Assembly: GCF_016839145.1 (NCBI RefSeq)
Contig: NZ_CP069303.1
Coordinates: forward strand, 806,001-870,000
Reading direction: 5' to 3'
Origin: Shinella sp. PSBB067
GTDB taxonomy: Bacteria > Pseudomonadota > Alphaproteobacteria > Rhizobiales > Rhizobiaceae
DNA length: 64,000 nucleotides
How positions within the stretch are numbered: the first letter of the stretch is position 1; the number at the start of each line of letters is the position of its first letter. The notes below the pieces were generated by a model. That model had not been told where the DNA came from. It searched no databases and saw nothing but the letters and a program-made list of their open reading frames with translations. The translations under genes were made by a program, and so were the position numbers. Shown here piece by piece: positions 41,322-49,677 of this stretch.

Positions 41322-43451
41322 TCAGAGACCGCGCCGACCGAGCGACACCGCACGCGCTATGTCGGCGGCGACCTGCGTGCGCGATTGCCGGAAGCTCTCG
41401 ACATCGCGGGCGACGATGGTGACGTTGACGGTCGGAGCGGATACGGCCCGCGCCGCCGCTGCTGCCTCACGACGGGACAGCACCCGCTCACCGCGTTGCA
41501 GGATGGCCGGCACTTCGTCGGGCCTGAGACCCGCCCAGCCGCCCGAATGCATGCGGGGCGCTGTGGCGAAGGCCATGGCCGGCACCATGCGACCGGGACC
41601 GGGCGCCCCGACAATCCCACCAGCATGGAGGATGTTGGCGAACAGCCCGCCCGCGCTGCCGAGAACGCCGGAGAGCGCATTGGCGATGGGACCGAGGATG
41701 AAGCGCCGGGCGGCGAGCTTGGCGAGGTCGGCAATGAGCGATGTGACCAGATCACCGAACTTCAGCTTGCCGGTCTTGACGAATTCGCCAATCGCATTTT
41801 CCGCCCCCTGAAACGCATTGACCAGTGCATTGCCGACATCGGCACCAATGTCGCGGGCTTTGGTTGCATAGTCGGTGAGGCTTTTGACCACCGCATCCCA
41901 GCCGGTGACAGCCTCATCCGACGCCTTCTTGTTGGCCTTGCCGGCCTTCTTTGCAGCCGCCGCCGAACGGTCGAGCGCATCGGTCACACGGCCGGCCGCA
42001 TTGGCGGCATCGTCGAGCGATGCGGCGCTGTCATCGCCCTTGATGGCATCGCCAAGCGCCTGCGCGGCGGGACCGACGGCATCGAAGGCATGGGCGCGTG
42101 TATCCTGTGCACGCTGACGATAGCGATCCGCCATGACACCGGCATTGCTGACGGCATGGTCGAGCATCGAAGCGTAGGACTGTGCCCCGAACCAGTCGAT
42201 CCGGGCATCCGTGCCGAGTGTTTCGGCTACACTGTTGAAGGTCGGGCCGATCGTGGCGAGAAAGTCGGCCCATTTGTTGGACAGGAACGCCATCAGCTTG
42301 AGCCAGAGCTGTTCGACACTGGCCTTGATCGAGCGGAAATCGTCGACGAAGGACGAGGCGACCGCCTTGATACCGTCCCAGACGGCGCCGGCCAGATTGC
42401 CCATCAGCTCGAGCGCGCGCCCGAAACCGCCGGCCCCCTTCACCAGCTGGCCGAACCAGTAGATCAGCTCGCCCGCACCGACGATCAGCGCGCCGATGCC
42501 GGTGCGGATGATGGCGCCGCGCAGCAGCGCCAGCGCGCCCGACAGGCTGAAGGTGGCAACCCGCGCCGCAACAAAGGCTGCAACCCAGCGCCCTGCCATG
42601 AAGCCGGCGAAGGCGACACCGATGGCGGCCAGGTGTTCGAGATTGTCGGCGAGCAGGATGATCGCGCCTGCCACCAGGGACGAGGCACCCGCCATGGTGT
42701 CCCAGGAGCCGACCAGCTGCAGGGCGGCATTGGACAACAGCCTGAAGGCATCGCCGATGGTGGCCGGCATCGAGTCGGCTTCCTCGCGCAGGCGTTCGAG
42801 ATTGCCGACCAGAGCGCGCCGGATGACGTCACCGGTGATTGTGCCTTCCGCTCCCAACTCACGCAGCTGATTGACATTGACGCCCAGCTCCGCCGCCAGC
42901 AACTCGGCGACCCGGCCGCCGCTGGCGATCACCGTGTTGAGGTTGTCGCCGGAGAGTTTGCCGAGCGCCATGGCCTTGGACAACGCATTCTGCACCGACG
43001 CCGCCCGTTCGCCCTTGGCGCCCGAGACCACCATGGCGTTGTTGAGCGCCTCGGTGAAATCCAGGCTCTCCCTGGTCGAAAGCCCGAGTTCCCTGAGCGC
43101 CGTGGCATTGGCGAGCCAGGACTCCGTCGTCTGCTCGATGCCGGAATAGGTCCGCCGCGCCATGGCGGCGAGCCGCTCCATGACGGCAGCGCCTTTCTCT
43201 TGGCTGCCGGTGGCGAGATCGACCCGTGAGCGCAGGTCGGTCCAGCTGTTGGTATAGGTGACGAGCTGCTGGACGCTGATTGCCGCGCCAAGCACGCCCA
43301 TGACGCGGCGCACCACCTTGCCGGTGATGTCGGCCTGTGTCTCGATACGCTTGAAACTCTTCTCGCCAGCTTCGCCGACACCCTGAAACTCGGATCTGAC
43401 CAGTCGGCCGCCCTCGGCGACGAGCCGGACGGAGACGCGCTTTTCGGCCAT
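41322..43451 (-). CDS. Phage tail tape measure protein
   Basis: A 709-residue tape measure protein. The N-terminus (VSVRLVAEGGRLVRSEFQGV, then TDLRSRVDLATGSQEKGAAV) matches lambda-like tape measure N-domains, followed by long helical stretches, a hydrophobic middle (about 270-350) and an Ala/Lys-rich helix near 480. It sets tail length and is ejected during infection. It lies 22 bases after the chaperone frameshift product, the conserved place for this gene. Confidence 0.88.
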   Translation of the reverse strand: MAEKRVSVRLVAEGGRLVRSEFQGVGEAGEKSFKRIETQADITGKVVRRVMGVLGAAISVQQLVTYTNSWTDLRSRVDLATGSQEKGAAVMERLAAMARRTYSGIEQTTESWLANATALRELGLSTRESLDFTEALNNAMVVSGAKGERAASVQNALSKAMALGKLSGDNLNTVIASGGRVAELLAAELGVNVNQLRELGAEGTITGDVIRRALVGNLERLREEADSMPATIGDAFRLLSNAALQLVGSWDTMAGASSLVAGAIILLADNLEHLAAIGVAFAGFMAGRWVAAFVAARVATFSLSGALALLRGAIIRTGIGALIVGAGELIYWFGQLVKGAGGFGRALELMGNLAGAVWDGIKAVASSFVDDFRSIKASVEQLWLKLMAFLSNKWADFLATIGPTFNSVAETLGTDARIDWFGAQSYASMLDHAVSNAGVMADRYRQRAQDTRAHAFDAVGPAAQALGDAIKGDDSAASLDDAANAAGRVTDALDRSAAAAKKAGKANKKASDEAVTGWDAVVKSLTDYATKARDIGADVGNALVNAFQGAENAIGEFVKTGKLKFGDLVTSLIADLAKLAARRFILGPIANALSGVLGSAGGLFANILHAGGIVGAPGPGRMVPAMAFATAPRMHSGGWAGLRPDEVPAILQRGERVLSRREAAAAARAVSAPTVNVTIVARDVESFRQSRTQVAADIARAVSLGRRGL

Positions 43452-43473
43452 GTTTGATTTGAACCTCGTCGGG

Positions 43474-43806
43474 TCAGCCGCGTTCGGCCGCCATCTGTTC
43501 GTTGAGCTTGCGCACCATCACCGCCTCGATCCCGGGCAGGCATTCGGCGGCGACCAGCGGATCGATCCCAAGCGCCCGCGCCATGGCGAGCGCCGCTGTG
43601 ATGTCCCAGCCGATGACAACCGTGGCGCCCATGCCGCCGGCAACGCGCAACTGTCCGGTCAGGCGCAGGACGAGGTCCCAGACCTGCCAACCTTCCGGAG
43701 TTTCCGGATGGTTCAGCCGTGCCGGGCAGTCTTCGCACGCGCCTTCGCAGGCCGCGCAATAGCTTTCGCCCCCGCCGAAGTGCCATTCGGCAAGGGCGAT
43801 GAGACG
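43474..43806 (-). CDS. Tail assembly chaperone extension read by -1 frameshift
   Basis: From the slippery site the -1 frame stays open for 110 residues to a stop at 43474. Its sequence looks coding, with a CAACEGACEDCP cysteine cluster and GWQVWDLVLRLTGQL. It is the 'T' part of a lambda G/GT-type pair, giving a 225-residue fusion from 44150 to 43474. It lacks a good start of its own. GT-type proteins recruit the tail tube and tape measure during assembly. Confidence 0.75.
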   Translation of the reverse strand, partial: RLIALAEWHFGGGESYCAACEGACEDCPARLNHPETPEGWQVWDLVLRLTGQLRVAGGMGATVVIGWDITAALAMARALGIDPLVAAECLPGIEAVMVRKLNEQMAAERG

Positions 43807-44150
43807 TTTTTTTCCGCGTCCAGCATCAGATGTGGTGCAAGGCAGCGGGTCTGGAACGCCTCGAATATCGGCCAGATGTCGAGAAGCGCGTCGATGCCTT
43901 CCGGCGTGACGGGAACAGGCTTGCCGTTGGCATCGCCGACGCCTTCCCAATCCGTCACCACGCGCCGGGCGACGGCCTTGGCCATGACTATGGCCATCTG
44001 TTCCTGGCTGGCGTCCTTGGGCAGCGCTTCGACGTCGGGATCGTTGCGGGCAGCGACCATGATGGCCGTGGTCACCGGCAGAACCTGCAGGCGCAGACCA
44101 TGGCCGAGGTCGAGCCAGCGGGGGGTGGTGGAAAGATCGAGACGGATCAT
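43713..44150 (-). CDS. Phage tail assembly chaperone (G-like)
   Basis: A 145-residue protein beginning MIRLDLSTTPRWLDLG, in the position of the tail assembly chaperone between tail tube and tape measure. In-frame translation gives this short form; a -1 slip at 43806-43812 gives the longer form. The codons after the slip site (residues 116-145) are a low-complexity Ala/Lys tail, as expected of a part under weak constraint. It overlaps nothing upstream; the tail tube stop is 2 bases away. Confidence 0.8.
   Translation of the reverse strand: MIRLDLSTTPRWLDLGHGLRLQVLPVTTAIMVAARNDPDVEALPKDASQEQMAIVMAKAVARRVVTDWEGVGDANGKPVPVTPEGIDALLDIWPIFEAFQTRCLAPHLMLDAEKNVSSPLPNGTSAGAKAIARPAKARAKTARHG
43806..43812 (-). 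other. Programmed -1 ribosomal frameshift site A AAA AAC
   Basis: On the minus strand the chaperone zero-frame reads GCG GAA AAA AAC GTC. The heptamer A AAA AAC is the canonical X XXY YYZ slippery sequence, and slipping back one base continues as CGT CTC ATC into the open -1 frame. Position and outcome match lambda gpG/gpGT. Confidence 0.8.
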
Positions 44151-44152
44151 GG

Positions 44153-45097
44153 TCAGTAGTCCTCCACATCATTGACGAGAACGGCGGTGCACATGCGCCC
44201 GAGCGTGGCGTCGCGCGCGGCCTGCCAGTCGAACGAGGCCTGCACGCCCTGCGGTCCGGAAATCTCGATCCGCGGCCGCGGCAGATAAACGGCATGCGCC
44301 GTGAAGGTCAGGCTCTCGCCGGAGATGAGCGTGTAGGAGAATTCCAGTTCGCACGGCGTGCCGTTGATGGCCTGCGTCACCAATGTGCTGTCAGCAAAGC
44401 GCACCTCGGTGCGGCCGGTGAGCGCGGCGATGGAGGGATCGGCGCCGTCGATCATGCCGTCGGCGCGGATGGTCTCGATCCGGTCGAGGTTGTTGGCATA
44501 GGTGATCTCAGTCGAGATCACGTTGCCGAGCGCCGTGCCGTTGCGTTTGATCGCACCGTTGAAGTGACCGAAGCGGATGAGGTCCAATTCCGCCGGTGTT
44601 CCCGAGCCGCTACTCGTGGCTACCGTCTCGCCTTGCGCCACCAGCCGCGCTGTCGCGGTCAGCAAGCCCGAGCGCTGCATCTGCCAGGTCAGTTGATCCA
44701 GCACTACGCCGGAATACATGGCGTAGCGCGGCACCTCGGGCATGCCGGTCTCGATCGCCATGCTGGGTAGCGTCCAGCTGCCGGACTGGAAGGTATGCGT
44801 GAACGGTCCCGGCGCTGTTCCCGTCGTGGTTGGTTCGCCAAAAGCGGCCTTCAGCCAGAAGCCGAAGGCGGCAGCGTCGATCGGCACGACCACGTCGCCA
44901 TCGGCCGTCACCGCGTCCTTGACCGGCGCCAGCGGATCACGGCCGTAGCCCAAGAGCTCGGAATTGAGCAGCGGCTGCTCGGACCCGAGAGTCGTGCTGG
45001 CAAACGGCATCCTCGTGTAGCCGCTGCCGGGCGGTGTGCCATAGGTCGTCTCGAAGGCGAGCGCCATCCGCGCCCGCGCCCCCTGGGCTCGTGCCAT
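44153..45097 (-). CDS. Phage tail tube protein
   Basis: A 314-residue protein of the phage tail tube family. It opens with ARMALAFETTYGTPPGSGYTRMP and has the alternating beta content of tube subunits plus a C-terminal section (TEVRFADSTLVTQAI, LEFSYTLISGESLTF). It polymerises around the tape measure into the DNA conduit. It lies directly ahead of the chaperones, the usual order. Confidence 0.85.
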   Translation of the reverse strand: MARAQGARARMALAFETTYGTPPGSGYTRMPFASTTLGSEQPLLNSELLGYGRDPLAPVKDAVTADGDVVVPIDAAAFGFWLKAAFGEPTTTGTAPGPFTHTFQSGSWTLPSMAIETGMPEVPRYAMYSGVVLDQLTWQMQRSGLLTATARLVAQGETVATSSGSGTPAELDLIRFGHFNGAIKRNGTALGNVISTEITYANNLDRIETIRADGMIDGADPSIAALTGRTEVRFADSTLVTQAINGTPCELEFSYTLISGESLTFTAHAVYLPRPRIEISGPQGVQASFDWQAARDATLGRMCTAVLVNDVEDY

Positions 45098-45121
45098 GTC
45101 GATCTCCTGTTGTCGGTTGGA

Positions 45122-45541
45122 TCAGGCCAGTGGATCGGCCGTCGAATAATGCAGCATCACCGGAATGACGGCCGCCTTCAGGCTGGCCGCGCCGTCCACC
45201 GGCAGATCGACGGGCTGCGGGGCTTCCGCCTCGATCCAGTCGCAGTGGCCGCCCAGCGTGCGGTCTGCCGCGAGCGCCGTGCCGATGCTGGCGCAGAGTG
45301 CGTCGAATGTCGTGTCACGGCTCGCACCTTGCACGACCGCCTCGATCTCGGCACGGTGTTGGTAGTGATAGCGCAAGGGCGAGAGCGTCACCTCTGGTTC
45401 GCCCGGATCGCCGTCGCGAAGGATCAGCAGGCCGGCTGCAGGCACGCGTACCGGTAGGACCTCACCGCGCAGGGCGGTGGCGGGCAGCGCCGAGAGCCGC
45501 GTGTGCAGCGCGGCGAGGATGGTTTCGCGAATGGATGGCAT
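45122..45541 (-). CDS. Tail terminator/completion protein (GTA-type)
   Basis: A 139-residue protein opening SIRETILAALHTRLSALP, with a beta-rich centre and VIPVMLHYSTADPLA at the end. By position (between head-tail joining genes and tail tube) it is the tail terminator, comparable to lambda gpU. Similar GTA-cluster proteins are sometimes labelled 'acyl-CoA transferase' in databases, which I regard as misleading. Confidence 0.7.
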   Translation of the reverse strand: MPSIRETILAALHTRLSALPATALRGEVLPVRVPAAGLLILRDGDPGEPEVTLSPLRYHYQHRAEIEAVVQGASRDTTFDALCASIGTALAADRTLGGHCDWIEAEAPQPVDLPVDGAASLKAAVIPVMLHYSTADPLA

Positions 45542-45574
45542 TGGTGATCCCGGTTGTCCGGGACCCGCCCGGCT

Positions 45575-45919
45575 TCAGTGGTCCCTGTCGGGTTTCGATT
45601 TCGTGATGGCTTCGAGCCGCCGCGGCAGGTCCGAGCGGGCGTGCAGAAAATCGATGATGATCACCTGCTGGGCGTCCTCGACAAAGATGACGAAATGCTG
45701 GCCGCAGCGTGCGAAGCGTAGATCCTCGGGAAGCTCCGTGTCGATGATCCGGCGGCAGTCTTGCGACATGGCCACACGGGCTGCGATCTCCTCACAGCGG
45801 GCGATCAGGTCCTCCTCATAGGCCGTCGCCTGCCGAGGGCCGAAGGTCTCAAGGGTCCAGCGGGCAATCTCGACGAGGGATGCTTCGGCCTGTCGTGTCA
45901 GGCGCCATGATTTGGGCAT
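45575..45919 (-). CDS. parE: ParE-type toxin embedded in the phage late operon
   Basis: A 114-residue ParE/RelE-fold protein: WRLTRQAEASLVEIARWTLETFG (5-27), ATAYEEDLIARCEEIA and the C-terminal VIIIDFLHARSDLPRRLEAI. It lies 5 bases after the antitoxin and is not related by sequence to the late genes around it. It probably inhibits gyrase when free. As a toxin-antitoxin pair inside the structural operon it behaves like a moron: it can be expressed in the lysogen and promote prophage maintenance. Confidence 0.88.
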   Translation of the reverse strand: MPKSWRLTRQAEASLVEIARWTLETFGPRQATAYEEDLIARCEEIAARVAMSQDCRRIIDTELPEDLRFARCGQHFVIFVEDAQQVIIIDFLHARSDLPRRLEAITKSKPDRDH

Positions 45920-45924
45920 CAGGA

Positions 45925-46176
45925 TTACGAACGGGCCGCAGCAAAGGCGCGACGGATCGCATCCTCACCGCTCCCCTCGGCCAGATCGCCACGCCGGGCC
46001 TGTTCCAGTCCGGTCGTCAAGCGAGCGCGAAGATTGTCAAGCTCGGTCTCCTCGCGCTCAAGCAGGCGCAGTCCCGCACGCAGGGCTTCCGAGGCGTTCT
46101 GGTAACGCCCCGACGCCACCAGCCGGTCGACCAGTGCGGACTGGGTATCGGTCAAAACGACGTTGCGGGTGGCCAT
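45925..46176 (-). CDS. parD: ParD-type antitoxin embedded in the phage late operon
   Basis: An 83-residue antitoxin with a ribbon-helix-helix of the ParD/CC2985 type: TRNVVLTDTQSALVDRLVAS (3-22) and YQNASEALRAGLRLLEREE (25-43), then a toxin-binding tail. The start at 46176 has GGAG 9 bases ahead. It is preceded by its own promoter and operator (46199-46231), so its expression does not depend on the late promoter. It is a different branch from the antitoxin at 12886. Confidence 0.9.
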   Translation of the reverse strand: MATRNVVLTDTQSALVDRLVASGRYQNASEALRAGLRLLEREETELDNLRARLTTGLEQARRGDLAEGSGEDAIRRAFAAARS

Positions 46177-46198
46177 GCGAGTCTCCATCAAGTTGCTA

Positions 46199-46213
46199 TG
46201 GCAATATATGCCA
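46199..46213. promoter_or_regulatory. Palindromic operator for ParD
   Basis: TGGCA and TGCCA flank an ATATA core, forming a 15-base palindrome that overlaps the -10 element of the parDE promoter, as expected for autorepression by a ribbon-helix-helix antitoxin. Confidence 0.6.
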
Positions 46214-46231
46214 ATGCCGCAAGAATGTCGA
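46203..46231 (-). promoter_or_regulatory. Promoter of the embedded parDE pair
   Basis: On the minus strand TCGACA (46226-46231) and TATATT (46203-46208) are 17 bases apart, one mismatch each from sigma-70 consensus. It lies just after the DUF6441 stop (46239) and 27 bases ahead of the parD ATG. Confidence 0.7.
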
Positions 46232-46238
46232 CCGCCAC

Positions 46239-46895
46239 TCAGGATGAGTTCTCGTCCCAGTTCGCCACGATCAACCCCGGCAGAGCATTCCCGACCGCCC
46301 GAGCATCGCGCGCCAGATCGAGGCGTTTGGGCAGTTTCACCTGCGGCACCAGCAGGAAGATCACGGCCGTCGCCCGGCCTTGCAGCCGGCTTGAGACGCG
46401 ACCGTCCTTGTGCCGGGTGATGTTTTCGCGAACACGACCTTTCTTGCTGACACGAACATTGTCCGCAACCAGCAGGCTCGGCCCCGCCCTGCGATAGACG
46501 AAGCGCAGGCGCATGCCGGTGCGACGCTCCCATTCACCGGGCGTGATGCGGCCGCCGCGAAGTGATTTGCCCGCCGCCGGCATCGGGATCGCCAGCCAAA
46601 AACCGGCCTTCGAACGGATCAGCGGGCCGGTATCGTGCGCGCCGACGATCACCGGCGCCTTCGACCAGACCAGCGCCGCGGCGTTGAGGCTCGGCCGGCC
46701 CTTTGGATATTGGGCTGAACGAATGGTTCGGGCAAGCCGACTCCCAAGCCCGGCGCCGGTGATCTGCGCTCGCCAGGCGGTCTTGAGACTGGTCCCGGCT
46801 TCGCGCATTGCCGCCGAGACTGCCTTTTCGCCAGCGCGGGTTTCAGCGTCCATGATCTTGGCGATATCACTGACGATGCTGATGCCGAACTTCAT
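46239..46895 (-). CDS. DUF6441 family phage head-tail protein
   Basis: A 218-residue protein of DUF6441, a family that sits in the place of HK97 gp10 between head-tail joining and tail terminator genes. It has an N-terminal helical part (MDAETRAGEKAVSAAMREAG) and a basic centre (GEWERRTGMRLRFVYRR). Its exact role in head-tail connection is not known. The start lies 3 bases inside the upstream joining-gene stop. Confidence 0.75.
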   Translation of the reverse strand: MKFGISIVSDIAKIMDAETRAGEKAVSAAMREAGTSLKTAWRAQITGAGLGSRLARTIRSAQYPKGRPSLNAAALVWSKAPVIVGAHDTGPLIRSKAGFWLAIPMPAAGKSLRGGRITPGEWERRTGMRLRFVYRRAGPSLLVADNVRVSKKGRVRENITRHKDGRVSSRLQGRATAVIFLLVPQVKLPKRLDLARDARAVGNALPGLIVANWDENSS

Positions 46896-47203
46896 GCGGG
46901 TCTCAGATCCACGGTCCAGACGAGCCGCTCGCGGTCACGAACCGGCTCGCCCTGGATGACGAAGGCATCACCACCGATGTCGATCCTGTCGCCGGGACGC
47001 GGGTTTGCCACCTCGGCCACGCGCAGGTCGATCCGCGTCGTTTCCGACCAGAGCCGCGCTTCGCCGAAACCGGTGACCTCGTCCGCTCGTCGGGCGACGA
47101 TACGCACCGGCACGGGCGTGCCGCCATCCGGCGTATGGACCGCATCCCTGCCGATATTGGGATCGGCAAAGAGCAGATCGATGGCGGCGGCAAAAGCGCT
47201 CAT
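46892..47203 (-). CDS. Head-tail joining protein
   Basis: A 103-residue protein: MSAFAAAIDLLFADPNIGRD at the N-terminus, then a beta-rich part (PVPVRIVARRADEV, DRIDIGGDAFVIQGEPVRD, LVWTVDLRP). Length, fold impression and place after the cement protein fit a head-tail adaptor. The ATG at 47203 overlaps the cement-protein stop; a longer upstream reading runs through that gene in the wrong frame. Confidence 0.7.
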   Translation of the reverse strand: MSAFAAAIDLLFADPNIGRDAVHTPDGGTPVPVRIVARRADEVTGFGEARLWSETTRIDLRVAEVANPRPGDRIDIGGDAFVIQGEPVRDRERLVWTVDLRPA

Positions 47204-47538
47204 CAGAACGCGCCGTTCAACCGTACCCGGCCAATGGTGTCGCCAGCGCCACCGGCAACCGCCGTAACGGCGACACCGATCAGCGTGTTGGAGGTCGCGG
47301 TCTTGGTCGCTTCCTTGGCGGTATTGTCCCAATAGACCTTGTCACCGGCGGACCATGCCTGGCTGGCGGTCTTCTTCAGGTCGAACACGCCGACGAGCGC
47401 GGTCTCGACGCTTTCGCCGCTGGCTGCATCGGTGGAGGCGATGCCGAAAATGGAGCCGACCAGCAGACCGTCGCCGGAAGCGACGGCAGAGGGGGCGGTC
47501 AGGGTGATGGTATTGCCGGGCTGGACGTAGTTTTTCAT
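47203..47538 (-). CDS. DUF2190 capsid cement/decoration protein
   Basis: A 111-residue protein of DUF2190: NYVQPGNTITLTAPSAVASGDGLLVGSIFGIA at the start (given here in two parts, NYVQPGNTITLTAPSA and GDGLLVGSIFGIA), then GVFDLKKTASQAWSAGDKVYWD. These small beta proteins stabilise the capsid surface. It lies directly after the capsid gene. Confidence 0.82.
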   Translation of the reverse strand: MKNYVQPGNTITLTAPSAVASGDGLLVGSIFGIASTDAASGESVETALVGVFDLKKTASQAWSAGDKVYWDNTAKEATKTATSNTLIGVAVTAVAGGAGDTIGRVRLNGAF

Positions 47539-47621
47539 GGGGAGGATCCTCGTGGAAAGACGAAGGGCGGCCCGTCAGGACCGCCCGCGTGTTCGGGTTC
47601 ATTGAGAGAATACCCGGTGGC

Positions 47622-49673
47622 TCACGCACCGGGGTTCTTGTAGAGACCGCGCCAGTCGATGGCCTTGGCGCCGAAGTCGAGGCGGCACTTGATCTCGACG
47701 CCGTCGACGTCGAAGCCGTTGCGGGTCTCGATATAGGCGCCTTGCTGGCCCTCGAGATAGGCGTATTCGATGGTGTCGATCTGGTTCGGGCTGGCCGCCA
47801 GATACCAGGCGGTTTCGCTGGCGGTGTCGAGCCGGGGCTCGCTGATGGGACTGAGCGTGCGGATCGACTGCGGCACCACGTTCGCGCTTGCAGCGGGGAT
47901 CAGGTTCTGGGCGACCAGTTGCTCGGCCTTCAGCTCTAGCGAGGCAGGAACGATCAGGAAGGCGGGGCGGATGTTGAGCACCGTCTTCTTGTCGAGCCCG
48001 GTCTGTTTCGCCATCGCCGCGCGGGCCGCTCCGACGCTGGTGACGTCCAGCGCCGCACCCGTGCCAGAAAGGTTCTTGTGATTGGCGTGGAACAGTGCCG
48101 TGCCGTCGGCCATGGCCGGGTTCGACGTGATGATGCCCCAGACCACGTCCGACTCCAGTTGTGCGATGGAGTTCCCGTACATCGCCGGGATGCGGGTGAA
48201 GGCGTCGAGATCGTCATTGATCAGCACCTGGCGGGTGATGGCGACGACCCGGCCATAGGTCTTGACCTTGTAGCTCTCCTTGCTCTCGCCGAGCGTGCCG
48301 CGCTTGAACTCGCCGCTCTCGCCAACCTCCAGCAGCTGCGGCGCCTCGCCGAGTTGCACCCGGTGCATGGACTTGAAGTCGGTGGCGAGCACCTGGCGGC
48401 AGAAGAGCGCGAAGGTCCGCGGATAGGCCTCGTAGGCCTGCCGGAGCGTCTTGTTGGTGACGGCCGACAGGATCTCGGGGAAGTCTGAGGTCGAATGCAG
48501 GGCGCGCGTCGCCACCTCGTCGCGCGACAGGCCCCGCGTATTGACCCCGGCATTGCCGAGGCTTTCGCGGGCGAGTTCCAGCAGGGTCATGCCGCGATAC
48601 TGCCGGGCGGCGTCCTCCAGCGGGAACAGCGTCGGGCTGTAGCGGTGCAGCAGCGCATTCGCCACGGCGTCGCGGCGGGTCACGCGTTCGTCGTGGCCGC
48701 CGAGGGGTACGGAGACATGTGGGAAGGTTCGGGTCTCGTCGGATTTGGCGGCGACCTGGTCGAGAATCAGGCGGCGGGACTCGTCGACGCTGACGCCGCG
48801 CTTGACCAGATCCTCGGCGAAGCTGCGCTCGAGGTTCAGGCGGTTGGCCAGATCATAGATGGTCGAGACCCGGTCACGCTCGGCCTCGCGAGCGCGCGTG
48901 GCGACGGCCTCGGTGTCCGGCATATCGGCCTTTGCCGGCGTCTTCGACTGGTCACGGACCTCGGCCGCATCGGGTTTGGCCGGTGTCGCAGCCGGAACGG
49001 GCTGGTTGCGGGTTTGGATGATGGCGGGGTCATCTCCCGCTGCGACAGTCGTGCTCTCAGGCATAAAGGCCTCCTTGTTCGAGCGGGTTGCGATGATTTC
49101 GATCGGGTAGCTGGTCTGGTCGGCGGCACGCACCTGCGCACGCGGATCGGCGGGAACGGTGACGAAGCTGACCTCGAGCGGCGTCCAGCGTTCGACGATG
49201 CGCTTTTCGACATCGCCCTTCTTCTCGGCCTCGACGACCTTGGCGCGGTCGATCGAATAGCCGACCGAGACATTGCGGATGATGCCGTCGCTGATCAGGC
49301 CGAACATGCGGTCGGCGGCCTGATCCAGCCCTTCGCGCGGGAAACGGATCGTGGCCTTGCCTTCCTTGCCCTCGATCCAGGCGCGTTCAACGACGCCGAC
49401 CTGCGAGAAGGACGACCAGACCGAATGGCTGTCGAGCGCCGGCGCCCCGGCATTGAGGCGTGACAAGTCAACGGCGCGCTCGCTGACCTCGAGGATCTCG
49501 TCGAAGGGCACAGACGTGTCCCAGCCGGTCCAGCGCCGGCGACGTACCGGAGCGCCGGTGGTGAAGACGACATCGACGGAGCGTGTCTCGGGATTGACGG
49601 ACGATGGCGCAATGGGTTCTCGCCGCGTCTGCATCGGCAGCGATGCCGGCGCGGAAACGATCGTGTCGGGCAT
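47622..49673 (-). CDS. Prohead protease-major capsid protein fusion
   Basis: A 683-residue fusion. Residues about 20-190 are an HK97-type prohead protease (RSVDVVFTTGAPVRRRRW, APALDSHSVW with a likely catalytic His and NVSVGYSI, EVSFVTVPADP). A Pro/Ala-rich linker and a helical scaffold-like part follow, then the capsid domain (VQLGEAPQLLEVGESGEFKRG to YLEGQQGAYIETRNGFDVDG). Protease, scaffold and coat are thus made as one polypeptide that the protease would have to cut. The start at 49673 is preferred over a longer frame that overlaps the portal gene. Confidence 0.88.
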   Translation of the reverse strand: MPDTIVSAPASLPMQTRREPIAPSSVNPETRSVDVVFTTGAPVRRRRWTGWDTSVPFDEILEVSERAVDLSRLNAGAPALDSHSVWSSFSQVGVVERAWIEGKEGKATIRFPREGLDQAADRMFGLISDGIIRNVSVGYSIDRAKVVEAEKKGDVEKRIVERWTPLEVSFVTVPADPRAQVRAADQTSYPIEIIATRSNKEAFMPESTTVAAGDDPAIIQTRNQPVPAATPAKPDAAEVRDQSKTPAKADMPDTEAVATRAREAERDRVSTIYDLANRLNLERSFAEDLVKRGVSVDESRRLILDQVAAKSDETRTFPHVSVPLGGHDERVTRRDAVANALLHRYSPTLFPLEDAARQYRGMTLLELARESLGNAGVNTRGLSRDEVATRALHSTSDFPEILSAVTNKTLRQAYEAYPRTFALFCRQVLATDFKSMHRVQLGEAPQLLEVGESGEFKRGTLGESKESYKVKTYGRVVAITRQVLINDDLDAFTRIPAMYGNSIAQLESDVVWGIITSNPAMADGTALFHANHKNLSGTGAALDVTSVGAARAAMAKQTGLDKKTVLNIRPAFLIVPASLELKAEQLVAQNLIPAASANVVPQSIRTLSPISEPRLDTASETAWYLAASPNQIDTIEYAYLEGQQGAYIETRNGFDVDGVEIKCRLDFGAKAIDWRGLYKNPGA

Positions 49674-49677
49674 GGCC

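Noticed and set aside
41202..43229. 675-codon plus-strand frame opposite the tape measure gene
   Set aside because: Mirror of a well-supported tape measure protein; composition of a shadow frame, no ribosome site or motif.
32515..49673. Gene transfer agent cluster
   Set aside because: Tail genes resemble RcGTA gp12-gp15, but the protease-capsid fusion, lambda-type portal, GpA terminase, lysis and replication genes and integration functions indicate a phage.
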